Positions 1 through 8,269 are shown, numbered from the stretch's first letter. The stretch is 21,098 bases of DNA from JAGOEF01 sp964511665 (GCA_964511665.1 CAZEHA010000059.1:1-21098); one strand, 5' to 3'. The notes: generated by a model from the sequence alone, not told the origin. Translations and numbers: made by a program.

Positions 1-1
1 C

Positions 2-52
2 GCTATTCAAGAAAAAAGATTTCCTAATTTTGAATTGTTAAGGATTGACTAA
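2..52 (+). CDS. Possible 3' end of a gene entering from the left edge
   Basis: One plus-strand frame is open from the window edge for 16 codons (reading AIQEKRFPNFELLRID) and stops with TAA at 50-52. The stop lies 5 nt before a strong hairpin that could terminate transcription from both sides. The amino-acid mix is protein-like, but another frame is also open for about 13 codons, so the coding call is weak. No family can be recognised from so short a tail. If real, the gene converges with the minus-strand BNR protein. Confidence 0.25.
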   Translation, partial: AIQEKRFPNFELLRID

Positions 53-57
53 ATAAA

Positions 58-88
58 AAGAGGGGCTGATTTTTATTCAGCCCCTCTT
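58..88 (-). terminator. Rho-independent terminator of the BNR-repeat gene
   Basis: A perfect 12-bp stem (AAGAGGGGCTGA at 58-69 pairs with 77-88) encloses a 7-nt loop. Read on the minus strand, the stem is followed by a T-rich run (CTTTTTATTT), and it lies 18 nt past the stop codon of the gene at 107-3058. On the plus strand the T run is poor, so it mainly serves the minus strand. A second copy of CAGCCCCT at 101-108 could compete for the same arm. Confidence 0.88.
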
Positions 89-106
89 TGTATCGACTAG
101 CAGCCC

Positions 107-3058
107 CTATCGTTTAATGAAGCGTGTAGTCATTTTCTGTCCGTTGCTTTGCAATGTCATCATATATACTCCGTCTTTCAAGTCGCCGAGATTCAGCGAA
201 CGCGAATGTTGGCCTCTATCGAGACCGGGCATGGTGATGCTACGTATCAGGCTGCCTTTTACATCGTAAATGCGCAATACTGCATCGGCACTATTTTCGA
301 GAGTAAAGCTGATATTAGCTTGATCTATCACCGGATTGGGGTACAAATTGAGTTTTGAATTCACTGTATTGTTAACAACAGGATCGATCGAAACAGGTCC
401 GGCATAAGCTTTTGTTCTGAAAATACCTCTGCCGTGTGTTCCAGCCCAAATGTATCCATGATTCCGTATTCCATTATCGAAACCTACGTCTTCCATCCAA
501 CCGTTTTTAATAGTCTGCTGGCGTAAATGATACACAGGCACATAATCGAGTCCGTTTGTATTTTCATCGGTCCAGACCGGGTTTTGAGCCATTATATTTG
601 CTGTAGCGTACACCCCAAATTCGGTACCCACAAGCACTTTACGCGAATCGTTCCAAACTATTAATGCATCATAAACCGGCATTTGGGGCAAGTTACCCTG
701 CTTCGACACAAATGTTCCAACACCGCTGGTAACATGGGGGGCAATATGTGCACTATTCGAATAATAAATATAATCGCTATTGTCGTAATTACCCAAAGTA
801 ACGGCAACATTTCCGGCAAATTCAGGGTCTATACCGATACCGGTAATATGACGGTTGCTGAATACTGCAATCTGCGACTTGTCGAGTGTATAGGTTGAGA
901 AATCGGCATCGCGCATACTGTCGGTGCGCATTTCATTGAAATTACCCAAACGATATAGGATAGAGCCTTTAAAAAAGCCATTTTCAATATGATTTGTAGC
1001 AAAGTACAAATAAGCTCCATCGGCACTCCACTCTAGATGTTGCACAACTTCATAGTTTGTGGCTTCGTTCCTAAGCTTTGCAACCGGCTGCCATACCGGA
1101 CTTACTCTAAAATTGAGCGCATCTTTGGTCATCCATACACCACCTTTAAACCCGATAACAAAACGCGATTGCAGATAATCGGTTACATACAATGTATCGT
1201 ACTGATTTAAAGGTTCTTCGAGAATAGTAACCAAATAATGTTCTTTGATGTTGCTTTCAACATATAAAGTATCACCGGCTTCGTAATCGCTGTTGGCAAT
1301 ATAACGACGGGTTTCTATTGAGTTTAGATCGTTGAAGCTTTCCCACAATGCAATGGGAGTTACAAATGAGTGACCGGCGTCTTTATCACCCGGATTAACA
1401 CTATTGGTAAGACGTGTATCGAAAAACCAATGAATTTCTTCACCAACATCTTCGGAACGATACAAAGCTCCATAATAAATGGTTCTAAATAATATGGACG
1501 GACTTATCTGAGAAATTTCGCTATACCCTCCGTCGCCACCACCGGGTAACTCAACTGCTTCGTTTTGCAAACCAGTAGTAATCAATCTATCGGGATCGAT
1601 ATATAAAGTTCCGTTATCCTGTGTACCGCCAATCAGTTTGTTGGTTCCATCGTGTCCGATTGCGTAGAACTGTGTTACTCCAAAATTTTTGTTCAGAGTA
1701 ATCCAACTATTACCACGAGTGGTCGATCGGTGAATTCCACCGTCGCTTCCGCAATACACAATATTGCTATTGGTTGGATGGAACTTTAACTCGTGTTGGT
1801 CGGCGTGCACATACATAGAACTTGTTAGTGGCAGGCTCCAGAATGTAAGCATTTCCCAACCCGAGTTAAGACCCCATTTCCATAAACTATATTGACCGCC
1901 GACAATAATTTCGTTTGCATTGTCGGGGAATACAGCAATAACATTATTGTAATCGCCTTGTGATCCCAAGGGATTAAACTCGTTGCTACCTCCCGGGCCT
2001 ATTATCGACCAGTTCAGACCGCCGTCGGTAGAACGGTACACATTCATGAGACTGCGATCGTTTTTTGTAAGCATGGCATACATAACGTCTTTATTGCTTG
2101 GAGCAATGGCCAGTTCGCTGCGTATTGAGTTCGTGGGCAGCTTACCTGTATCGGTTCCTGTAACCTTCACCCAGGTTCCTACATCACCATTCTCATGCGA
2201 CACATACACATTTACGCCCAAATCAACAATTAAATACGACCCATCTTCGCTGATAGCAACGGTACCACAAGTTTCGTTGATTGGAAAACCGGCAATGTTC
2301 AGGATTGGATTGGTCCATGTTTCACCTCCATCGTCTGATACCTGCAGACCACGCTTTGTTGCAGCAAATATTTTGTTGGGGATAGTAGGATGAGCCACCA
2401 TTCGGTTAACAAACACAAAAGTATTTTTACTTTCGGTTGTTGACCAGGTACTGGGTATGCGTGTAAAAGTTTCACCGTCGGTCGATTTCCATATTCCGGC
2501 ACCCTGAAATCCGGTATTCTGTGTGCCATAAGGGTTTGCAAAATATTCACCGGTACCGAAATAAACATGACCATTGGCTGTTTGGCAAACGCTTGCCACA
2601 TTCAGATTAGGAATGAGACCTGTTTCAGCATCACCGGCATATTTCACCTGAAACCAACTGGTTCCACCGGTAGTCGATTTCCAGAGACCGCCCGAAACGC
2701 CCCCTGCGTAAATAATATCGGGGTTGCTTTTGTCAATCTGAATAGCGCGACATCTACCGCCAATGTTACTTGGGCCCATAAATTCCCATTCAAGATTCAA
2801 CGAATTCTTGGTGCCTTGCAATCTACCTATCTGCTTCAGAGCCATTTCGATGGCTTCAGTTCTTATAAGACCTGTCTCTGCATTTGCCTGACGGTTATAG
2901 ATCCATTCGGCAGCACCCGAAAATCCTTTATCGTAATTAAGTTGATTGTTCGTTTCGGGTACATAAACAGGTTCATGCTTTTTAAAAGCATCAACAGCCA
3001 AAATTAATCCGGCTCCCGCTATAACCACCATCAAAGCAAGTAATGTTAACTTTCTCAT
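107..3058 (-). CDS. Secreted BNR/Asp-box beta-propeller protein with T9SS sorting tail
   Basis: Predicted 983-aa exported protein. I chose the start at 3058 (MRKLTLLALMVV) because it begins the hydrophobic export segment; the upstream in-frame ATG at 3088 adds ten residues that do not look like a signal peptide. Residues 91-102 carry the W-E-F-M-G-P-x-N-I-G-G-R motif seen at the start of sortilin/VPS10-like propellers in Bacteroidota. Asp-box-like blades follow near residues 124-135, 188-198, 237-248, 340-350 and 441-452 (pattern G-hydrophobic-x-x-S-x-D/T-G-G-x-x-W). The C-terminus (about 902-983) is a T9SS type A tail: LYPNP, a central YDVKG strand, DGVYM and a basic end (FIKR). By family it is delivered across the outer membrane and released or surface-attached. 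No glycosidase catalytic residues are evident, so a binding or adhesive role is as likely as an enzyme. It is followed by its own terminator. Confidence 0.9.
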   Translation of the reverse strand: MRKLTLLALMVVIAGAGLILAVDAFKKHEPVYVPETNNQLNYDKGFSGAAEWIYNRQANAETGLIRTEAIEMALKQIGRLQGTKNSLNLEWEFMGPSNIGGRCRAIQIDKSNPDIIYAGGVSGGLWKSTTGGTSWFQVKYAGDAETGLIPNLNVASVCQTANGHVYFGTGEYFANPYGTQNTGFQGAGIWKSTDGETFTRIPSTWSTTESKNTFVFVNRMVAHPTIPNKIFAATKRGLQVSDDGGETWTNPILNIAGFPINETCGTVAISEDGSYLIVDLGVNVYVSHENGDVGTWVKVTGTDTGKLPTNSIRSELAIAPSNKDVMYAMLTKNDRSLMNVYRSTDGGLNWSIIGPGGSNEFNPLGSQGDYNNVIAVFPDNANEIIVGGQYSLWKWGLNSGWEMLTFWSLPLTSSMYVHADQHELKFHPTNSNIVYCGSDGGIHRSTTRGNSWITLNKNFGVTQFYAIGHDGTNKLIGGTQDNGTLYIDPDRLITTGLQNEAVELPGGGDGGYSEISQISPSILFRTIYYGALYRSEDVGEEIHWFFDTRLTNSVNPGDKDAGHSFVTPIALWESFNDLNSIETRRYIANSDYEAGDTLYVESNIKEHYLVTILEEPLNQYDTLYVTDYLQSRFVIGFKGGVWMTKDALNFRVSPVWQPVAKLRNEATNYEVVQHLEWSADGAYLYFATNHIENGFFKGSILYRLGNFNEMRTDSMRDADFSTYTLDKSQIAVFSNRHITGIGIDPEFAGNVAVTLGNYDNSDYIYYSNSAHIAPHVTSGVGTFVSKQGNLPQMPVYDALIVWNDSRKVLVGTEFGVYATANIMAQNPVWTDENTNGLDYVPVYHLRQQTIKNGWMEDVGFDNGIRNHGYIWAGTHGRGIFRTKAYAGPVSIDPVVNNTVNSKLNLYPNPVIDQANISFTLENSADAVLRIYDVKGSLIRSITMPGLDRGQHSRSLNLGDLKDGVYMMTLQSNGQKMTTRFIKR

Positions 3059-3170
3059 ATTAAATAATTTACATAAATATATATACAATTCACAAATTCA
3101 TTTTTAAAGTTCCTAAATATAATTTGATTTTTTAATAAAAACAAAATTTTTCATTCGTTCTCAACATTTT

Positions 3171-3965
3171 TTATAGGTCTTTACGCGCTTCTCTGCTTAA
3201 CTGCGAATCGTATTTACTTCCAAAACGGTATGAAATATATACCGATAAAAACATATTGTTATAATTTTCGGCCATAATTTCTACCGATCTGAAGTAATAA
3301 TCGAAAGCTACGCCTGACTCTATAACATTGCTTTTCAACACATTGCGACTAAAATCAAACGAAAATCCGGTTTTAATAAAAATACCGGGCACAAGTTGTA
3401 TTTCGCTCAATCCATTAACAAAAGGAGCTTTACTTACAACATCGGTAGGATTATACCTGTGAATATCGAGACGATGAATTCCTGTATAATAGTATCGCTT
3501 GTCGTTTATAACAATAGTGCTATCGACCAATTCATAGTAAATGGGTTTTTCTACGCCCAGTATTCCACCAGCACTCCAATGGTGATGCACCGAAATGCTG
3601 CCTCTGTCGCGTTTTTCTAACAGCATTCTGTTGAAGCCCACACCCAACTTTAAGTGCTGAAAGGAATTCATTTTGCCAAAAACGAATTTTTTTTGCACTG
3701 TTAAATATGGATTTACCACTTTAATTTCTTTTGGATCTTTCACAAAACCAATTTCGGCCTCATAAAAATTTCGAAGGCGATGGTTTATTCGTTGCGAAAA
3801 TCTGTAATCAAGCCCCCACCCGTTGGAATTTAATTTAAAGCCAAATGAGTTTTCGTTGTACTTATCGGGTTCTCGTAAGGTTTCTATCTCACCTTGCGCA
3901 AACATAAATACCGAACAGAACATCAGTATTAAGGTAAAAATATATTTACTTCGGAATAAAATCAT
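3171..3965 (-). CDS. Predicted outer-membrane beta-barrel protein, family not recognised
   Basis: 264-aa protein using the start at 3965 (MILFRSKYIFTLILMF), which gives a clean signal peptide with likely cleavage after FMFAQ; an in-frame ATG 24 nt upstream would add non-signal residues. The mature part alternates polar and aromatic/hydrophobic residues with short turns (for example GFSFDFSRN, GVAFDYYFRS and the near-terminal VYISYRFGS), as expected of a small barrel in the outer membrane. It mentions no catalytic motif that I can recognise. A terminal aromatic barrel strand is followed by a charged tail (SREARKDL). It lies 79 nt after the 40-aa lipoprotein stop and 112 nt before the BNR gene, all on the same strand. 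I see no convincing promoter directly upstream, so it may be read through from the lipoprotein gene. The barrel call is inferred from pattern, not from a family match. Confidence 0.72.
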   Translation of the reverse strand: MILFRSKYIFTLILMFCSVFMFAQGEIETLREPDKYNENSFGFKLNSNGWGLDYRFSQRINHRLRNFYEAEIGFVKDPKEIKVVNPYLTVQKKFVFGKMNSFQHLKLGVGFNRMLLEKRDRGSISVHHHWSAGGILGVEKPIYYELVDSTIVINDKRYYYTGIHRLDIHRYNPTDVVSKAPFVNGLSEIQLVPGIFIKTGFSFDFSRNVLKSNVIESGVAFDYYFRSVEIMAENYNNMFLSVYISYRFGSKYDSQLSREARKDL

Positions 3966-3988
3966 GTTCACGCAAGCATATATTACCA

Positions 3989-4020
3989 TTGCATAATACG
4001 CTTAAAACGCCATAATGCAA
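3989..4020. repeat. Imperfect inverted repeat upstream of the barrel gene
   Basis: TTGCAT at 3989-3994 is mirrored by ATGCAA at 4015-4020, with partial pairing inside and a smaller CG-x-TTAA-x-CG symmetric core. It lies 24-55 nt upstream of the barrel gene start and has no T run, so it is not a good terminator. It could be an operator or a leader hairpin; this is only suggestive. Confidence 0.3.
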
Positions 4021-4044
4021 TTAAAATTATTAGGCTACAAAAAA

Positions 4045-4167
4045 CTATACCTTATCTTCAACCCGCGGGGCATCAGCATAAGCAGGACAATCCTGTGTAC
4101 CTTTGCAAGAATAAAAAGCAATTGCTGCTACAAATGCCAGTGCAATAATTATAAGTAATCGTTTCAT
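4045..4167 (-). CDS. 40-aa predicted lipoprotein
   Basis: A short reading frame starts at ATG 4167 (MKRLLIIIALAFVAAIAFYS) and stops with TAG at 4045-4047, giving 40 residues. Two basic residues are followed by a hydrophobic stretch and a Cys at position 21 (context FYSC), a loose Bacteroidota-type lipobox. After cleavage the mature peptide would be only 20 residues, with a second Cys in the context QDCPAY and a charged end. It has a good promoter 15 nt upstream (TTTG-N19-TATTTTTG) and follows the terminator of the preceding gene, so it appears to be independently expressed. Tiny CPAY-containing lipoproteins occur in this phylum to my knowledge, but I know no function. It is too short for usual ORF cut-offs. 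Envelope location is inferred from the signal sequence. Confidence 0.75.
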   Translation of the reverse strand: MKRLLIIIALAFVAAIAFYSCKGTQDCPAYADAPRVEDKV

Positions 4168-4181
4168 GCTTGTTTTTTTTT

Positions 4182-4212
4182 CAAAAATATCAGTATGAGA
4201 TTAAATATCAAA
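4182..4212 (-). promoter_or_regulatory. Bacteroidota-type promoter for the 40-aa lipoprotein
   Basis: On the minus strand TTTG (4209-4212) is followed after 19 nt by TATTTTTG (4182-4189), matching the TTTG / TAnnTTTG pattern of Bacteroidota housekeeping promoters. Transcription would begin only 8-10 nt before the ATG. A second candidate is nested upstream: CTTG (4236-4239), 19 nt, TAAATTTG (4209-4216), giving a leader of about 35 nt. The two share bases, so they may be alternatives. Confidence 0.6.
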
Positions 4213-4256
4213 TTTATACATCAAATAGTTATTAACAAGTTATGGTTTAATAACAA

Positions 4257-4288
4257 AACGGCAGAAACAATGTTTTATTTCTGCCGTT
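4257..4288 (-). terminator. Rho-independent terminator after the 1268-aa T9SS protein gene
   Basis: A perfect 11-bp stem (AACGGCAGAAA at 4257-4267 pairs with 4278-4288) has a 10-nt loop. On the minus strand it is followed by TTTTGTTATT. It starts 22 nt downstream of the stop codon at 4310-4312 and separates this gene from the lipoprotein gene. Confidence 0.88.
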
Positions 4289-4309
4289 AATAAAATTTAA
4301 GAGCCGTAT

Positions 4310-7300
4310 TTATTCTATCACGAAAGTTTTTTGAAGCGAGCCCAAGGGTGCAGTAATACGGATTACATATAAACCTGCCGGCAGACCTGCTACATTAATC
4401 GATTCAAAATCACGCTCTGTTTCAATATTTAGCACAGTTTTGCCCGTGATATCGTTTACCGAAACTGATTTTTGTCCCGTAAGCAATCCAAAATTCAAAT
4501 TCAGCATATTCTTTACAGGATTGGGATAGATGTTAACACTTTTCACCAAATTGGGTTCAACAAAAATACCTTCGGTTACTGTAAGCAACATTTCGTCGTA
4601 AGTTTCACATTCGTTATTGGCAATAACGCGCACCCAGATCAGATGGTCACCTACGCCCAATGTTTGTCCACTGATAAGGATAGTATTGTCGGTTGATTCG
4701 TCGAACCATAGGTACGAAGCGTATCCGGGATAAGCCGAGAGAATAATGGTTTGATCTTCGGTGATGGTGTTGTCGGGGCCGAGATCGACCAATGGCGATG
4801 GCAGCACTGTAAGAATCATGGTATCGGAATTATGGCAACCAAACTCATCGGTAATAGTAACTGAGTAACTGCCTGATACCATCACTTCGATTAGCTGCAG
4901 TGTATCGCCAGTACTCCAAACATATTCCACAGCAACTGGAGCCTCCAGTTCGAGTGTATTGCCCGAACAGAAAGTTACGTCTTCGCCAATATTCACTTCA
5001 GGAGCCACGCGATAGGCAACTTCAATTTCATCTGATCCACTGCAACCATAAGCGTCGGTAACTGTAACAGAATACACACCTGCTTCGCCAACAGTAAGGG
5101 TACTTTCAACCGAAGCATCAGACCAAATCCATTCAGCACCTATAGCAGGATTAAGAACTACACTATCTCCGGGACAAGCCAACACATCATCGCCGAGGCT
5201 TACAATAATATAATTAACAAAATTAACCGTAACATCGTTGTTTGCAGAGCAACCTGCTGCGTTAAAAATAGTAAGAGTATAGGTTCCCGACTCTGTTACT
5301 GTAATAGATGCTGTTTCATCACCGGTGCTCCACAAATAGGAAGCAGCCGTAACCGGTGATTCTATCTCAACTTCCGACCCGTCGCAGGCAAATATTTCTT
5401 CTACCTCAAATTCGAATGGTTCAGGATTTTCGGCAGCAATTATTTCAATTTCATCAGATGCTTCGCAAGTTCCTTGAGTAACGGTAACCGAGTACACACC
5501 CGCTTCGGTAATCAAAATATCGGCACTTGTTGCTTCGGTGCTCCACAGATAAGTTCCGGGAATAAGTACCTGTATATGGATTGAACCATCGGGACACAAG
5601 AACATATCTTCACCCAAATCGAGAGTAATTTCTTCTTCGAAAGCGATGGTAACCGAAGATTCGGCAGTACATCCATAAGCATCGGTTACTGTAACTGAAT
5701 ATTCACCTGCTTCGGTAACCGTAAGGGTTGGGGTAGTTATATCGTTGCCCCAGTTATAGCTGTCAAAATCGCCGGGAGCTAAAACAACTTCGTAAGCTTC
5801 GCAATAGCTGGCATTTTCGCCCAGATAAGGCATAGGAACAGAAATTGAAACATTGATTGGTTCTGAAACCACAGAGCTTCCTTCGGTAGTGGCGGTGCAC
5901 ACATACACACCTGGGGCGCTTACTTGAATGCTTGCTGTTTCGAATTCCAACGCTTCTTCGTTGAGTGTCCACGAATACGTTACGCCTTCAGTAATATTCA
6001 CTTCAACAAACAGATTTACTTCTTCGCCTTCGCATTTGATAATATCATCAGACTGGTTTACAATTTGGAGCTCGATTATTTCATCCTCAACAGTAACAGA
6101 AGCATCTCCACTGGCAAGAATAATGTATTCGGTGGCGAAACTTTCGGGTTTATTCGTAACAACATCTATGCTAAAGTTGTGAATTCCCTCGGGCAAACCT
6201 TCAACAACCAAACTCCAGGTAATCACCAGGCCTGCATGACCCAATAAAGCTGTTCTTTCGGCTTCGATAAGCTCACTCAGATAAATCCATTCGGTTTCGG
6301 CATCAATGGTAAAAGCGCCCAAGTCGATATTGGCACCCTGATTGTCGCTATAGTTAACATGAACCGTAACTGTTTCGGCCAATCCTTCCTCGAAAGCCAT
6401 CACTGCATCCATCACATACTCGTTTAAAATCGGATTGATTGTTTCGGGGTATGTAACTACGGCTGCGAGTTCAGCCTGAGCACCTGTTTCGATGGTTTGC
6501 GTTTCGGGGTTGATAACGAGTTGTGTTCCTTCAACCACATCGGCAAGAGCTTCGGTTTGATTCTGCACCACATTAATAACCAGATTGTCGCTGGCCAGAG
6601 TAAAAGTACTATAGGGACCATCGGTAAAATCGTCGGCAAATGAAGCAATTTCGGCCTCATAATTCCCCATGCCTAATCCAAAAACCGTAATCGACCATAC
6701 ATCGCTGAGCCCGGAGTGCCCCCACAACAGTGCAGGTTCGGTTCCCAGCATCTGCGACAGGCTTAAAAAGCTGGCGCCGGCTTCAACCGGATAGTTAACA
6801 TCGATACCATAACCCGTATGCACTATGTTAATAACAATTCCGGCAGGCAATTCACTGTCGAAACTTATGTGTGCATCAACGTAATATCCTGCAGGCAGAT
6901 CGCCCGAAAATACTGCATAGTCGATATTTATATTAAACACAGCTTCGCCGCCATGATACACGGTAACCGGATTGGGTTCCACAACCAGGGTGGTATTGTC
7001 GATAGCATGCTGAATGGCATTGGCGACAGGGTTTCCGAGATTAACAATGTCGTCGGCCGAACGCGGGAGCACTTTAAACGCAGCATTGGCAAAATCGACA
7101 ACACCGGTAACATCATACACATTTCCGGATACGGGGGTATATGCAAACATCAAATCGTCGATATTAATCGCACCTGAGCCATCGTCAACTGTCCATTCTC
7201 CAAAACCGGCATCTTCAACAAGGCACTCAGCTGCTGCCAGCGAAACCAAGACACCCTCGTACATTTCGGAAGCAGCTTCGGCTGTAGTTACAGCGACAGG

Positions 7301-8116
7301 GGCAGGCAATTCATTATCCACAGAGTTAACAGTATATTCCGAAATGTTTGTCATTTCGGTTTTACCGTTAAACTCGGCAACAATACCAGTAATAGTAACG
7401 TCATCGCCGATCAGGGGATTGTTTGTATTGTTATACACATAAATTCCATTCCATGCTCCGCTCCCATCCTGAATAAAATATCCGGAGGCAAATACACCGG
7501 TAACAATACCACCGGTGGTAACCTGCTGCCCTACGTAAGGAGAAGCGTTGGCCATACCCTGAATCTCAGCAATGGTATATTCGGGAATAACGGGCTCTGC
7601 CCAGTTTTCGAAAGAAGCATTGGGAATAAGGTTCTCACCACCGCCCATGGTAAACACGGCATTATCGACAATGATGTCGCAATCGCCATCCCAGTTGGCC
7701 GCCACATCGTAGAATCGCAGTAAAATCTGCGCGGTGGTAGCTGCAGCGGGAATAGTTCCAGTGAAAGTAAGGGTTTGCCAATCTTCGGAATCGACAGAAT
7801 AGGAATCGATAAACTGGTTACCTGAGCTCCAGGTAATACACAGCCTTACTCTGCCGGCATTATCGTTGTCGAAAACGTCGAGTGAGTAAGTGAAGCTTTC
7901 ATCGCCGGTAACTTCGAAAACAGCGGAACGAATGTCTTGATTTTCGGCACTGGTGAAATTCACATGCATGGCAACATCACCGTGATTTACGTTTACCATT
8001 TCTTTTTCGACGCTGATTAGCGAAGTAGCAATAGTCCAGTTTTCGGGCAATTGTTGACTCTTTGCACCCATTGCAAATATCATCATTGCAAACAGGATAA
8101 AATAGATTTTTTTCAT
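4310..8116 (-). CDS. Large modular T9SS-secreted protein: OB-fold, duplicated module, seven Ig-like domains
   Basis: 1268-aa protein. The start at 8116 (MKKIYFILFAMMIFAMGAKS) gives a clean signal peptide; a start 39 nt upstream would not. Order of parts: residues 22-159, a beta-rich jelly-roll/carbohydrate-binding-like domain; 181-267, an OB-fold of the type preceding ExeM/NucH-like secreted nucleases (Y-T-I-A-E-I-Q-G ... S-P-Y-V-G-Q-x-V ... G-x-V-T-G-V), but with no nuclease domain after it; 274-359, a second OB-like segment; 379-517 and 533-669, two diverged copies of an unrecognised module (A and B); 682-1183, seven Ig-like modules of about 70 residues, most with LG-D/E-D-x-x-x-C at one end and G-x-YSVTVT-x-x-x-GC at the other; 1193-1268, a T9SS type A tail (IYPNP, DITGK, AGLYVIRI, FVIE). 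Six Ig modules carry a Cys pair 43-45 residues apart. No Lys occurs between residues 694 and 1192. Likely a surface or secreted adhesin/scaffold; no enzyme active site seen. Confidence 0.9.
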   Translation of the reverse strand: MKKIYFILFAMMIFAMGAKSQQLPENWTIATSLISVEKEMVNVNHGDVAMHVNFTSAENQDIRSAVFEVTGDESFTYSLDVFDNDNAGRVRLCITWSSGNQFIDSYSVDSEDWQTLTFTGTIPAAATTAQILLRFYDVAANWDGDCDIIVDNAVFTMGGGENLIPNASFENWAEPVIPEYTIAEIQGMANASPYVGQQVTTGGIVTGVFASGYFIQDGSGAWNGIYVYNNTNNPLIGDDVTITGIVAEFNGKTEMTNISEYTVNSVDNELPAPVAVTTAEAASEMYEGVLVSLAAAECLVEDAGFGEWTVDDGSGAINIDDLMFAYTPVSGNVYDVTGVVDFANAAFKVLPRSADDIVNLGNPVANAIQHAIDNTTLVVEPNPVTVYHGGEAVFNINIDYAVFSGDLPAGYYVDAHISFDSELPAGIVINIVHTGYGIDVNYPVEAGASFLSLSQMLGTEPALLWGHSGLSDVWSITVFGLGMGNYEAEIASFADDFTDGPYSTFTLASDNLVINVVQNQTEALADVVEGTQLVINPETQTIETGAQAELAAVVTYPETINPILNEYVMDAVMAFEEGLAETVTVHVNYSDNQGANIDLGAFTIDAETEWIYLSELIEAERTALLGHAGLVITWSLVVEGLPEGIHNFSIDVVTNKPESFATEYIILASGDASVTVEDEIIELQIVNQSDDIIKCEGEEVNLFVEVNITEGVTYSWTLNEEALEFETASIQVSAPGVYVCTATTEGSSVVSEPINVSISVPMPYLGENASYCEAYEVVLAPGDFDSYNWGNDITTPTLTVTEAGEYSVTVTDAYGCTAESSVTIAFEEEITLDLGEDMFLCPDGSIHIQVLIPGTYLWSTEATSADILITEAGVYSVTVTQGTCEASDEIEIIAAENPEPFEFEVEEIFACDGSEVEIESPVTAASYLWSTGDETASITVTESGTYTLTIFNAAGCSANNDVTVNFVNYIIVSLGDDVLACPGDSVVLNPAIGAEWIWSDASVESTLTVGEAGVYSVTVTDAYGCSGSDEIEVAYRVAPEVNIGEDVTFCSGNTLELEAPVAVEYVWSTGDTLQLIEVMVSGSYSVTITDEFGCHNSDTMILTVLPSPLVDLGPDNTITEDQTIILSAYPGYASYLWFDESTDNTILISGQTLGVGDHLIWVRVIANNECETYDEMLLTVTEGIFVEPNLVKSVNIYPNPVKNMLNLNFGLLTGQKSVSVNDITGKTVLNIETERDFESINVAGLPAGLYVIRITAPLGSLQKTFVIE
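6110..6982 (-). repeat. Duplicated GHxGL module within the 1268-aa protein
   Basis: Two stretches of the protein, at 6566-6982 (copy A, residues 379-517) and 6110-6520 (copy B, 533-669), align end to end by eye. Both begin with a NP-x-T/V segment and run through a Y-V-x-D-A strand and a -L-x-L-S-x- or -YLSEL- segment. Both then reach LLWGHSGL (A) or LLGHAGL (B), followed by W-S-hydrophobic-x-V-x-GL-x-x-G and a final T-hydrophobic-ASx-x strand. They are diverged at sequence level, so the duplication is old. I do not recognise the family. Confidence 0.65.
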
Positions 8117-8269
8117 GTTACAAAAATTTAATTTTTTCGAGGCTAAATATACCAATTACTATAATTGCTTCCAAGAAAAAAAATACTTAGATATTAAAAT
8201 CTTTTACACATGGCTTTTCTTTATCGGTTTCGGCCTTACACAAAAAAATAAATTTATCGCAAAAAAACA

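Noticed and set aside
1983..2393. 136-codon plus-strand frame inside the BNR-repeat gene
   Set aside because: Antisense to conserved propeller blades, with low-complexity, protein-unlike composition.
107..3058. Glycoside hydrolase (sialidase) function for the BNR-repeat protein
   Set aside because: Asp boxes are structural and occur in many non-enzymes; I see no sialidase arginine triad or nucleophile Tyr/Glu arrangement.
7014..7442. 142-codon plus-strand frame rich in Ser and Thr
   Set aside because: Antisense to the OB-fold part of the 1268-aa protein; composition reflects the opposite strand's codon usage.
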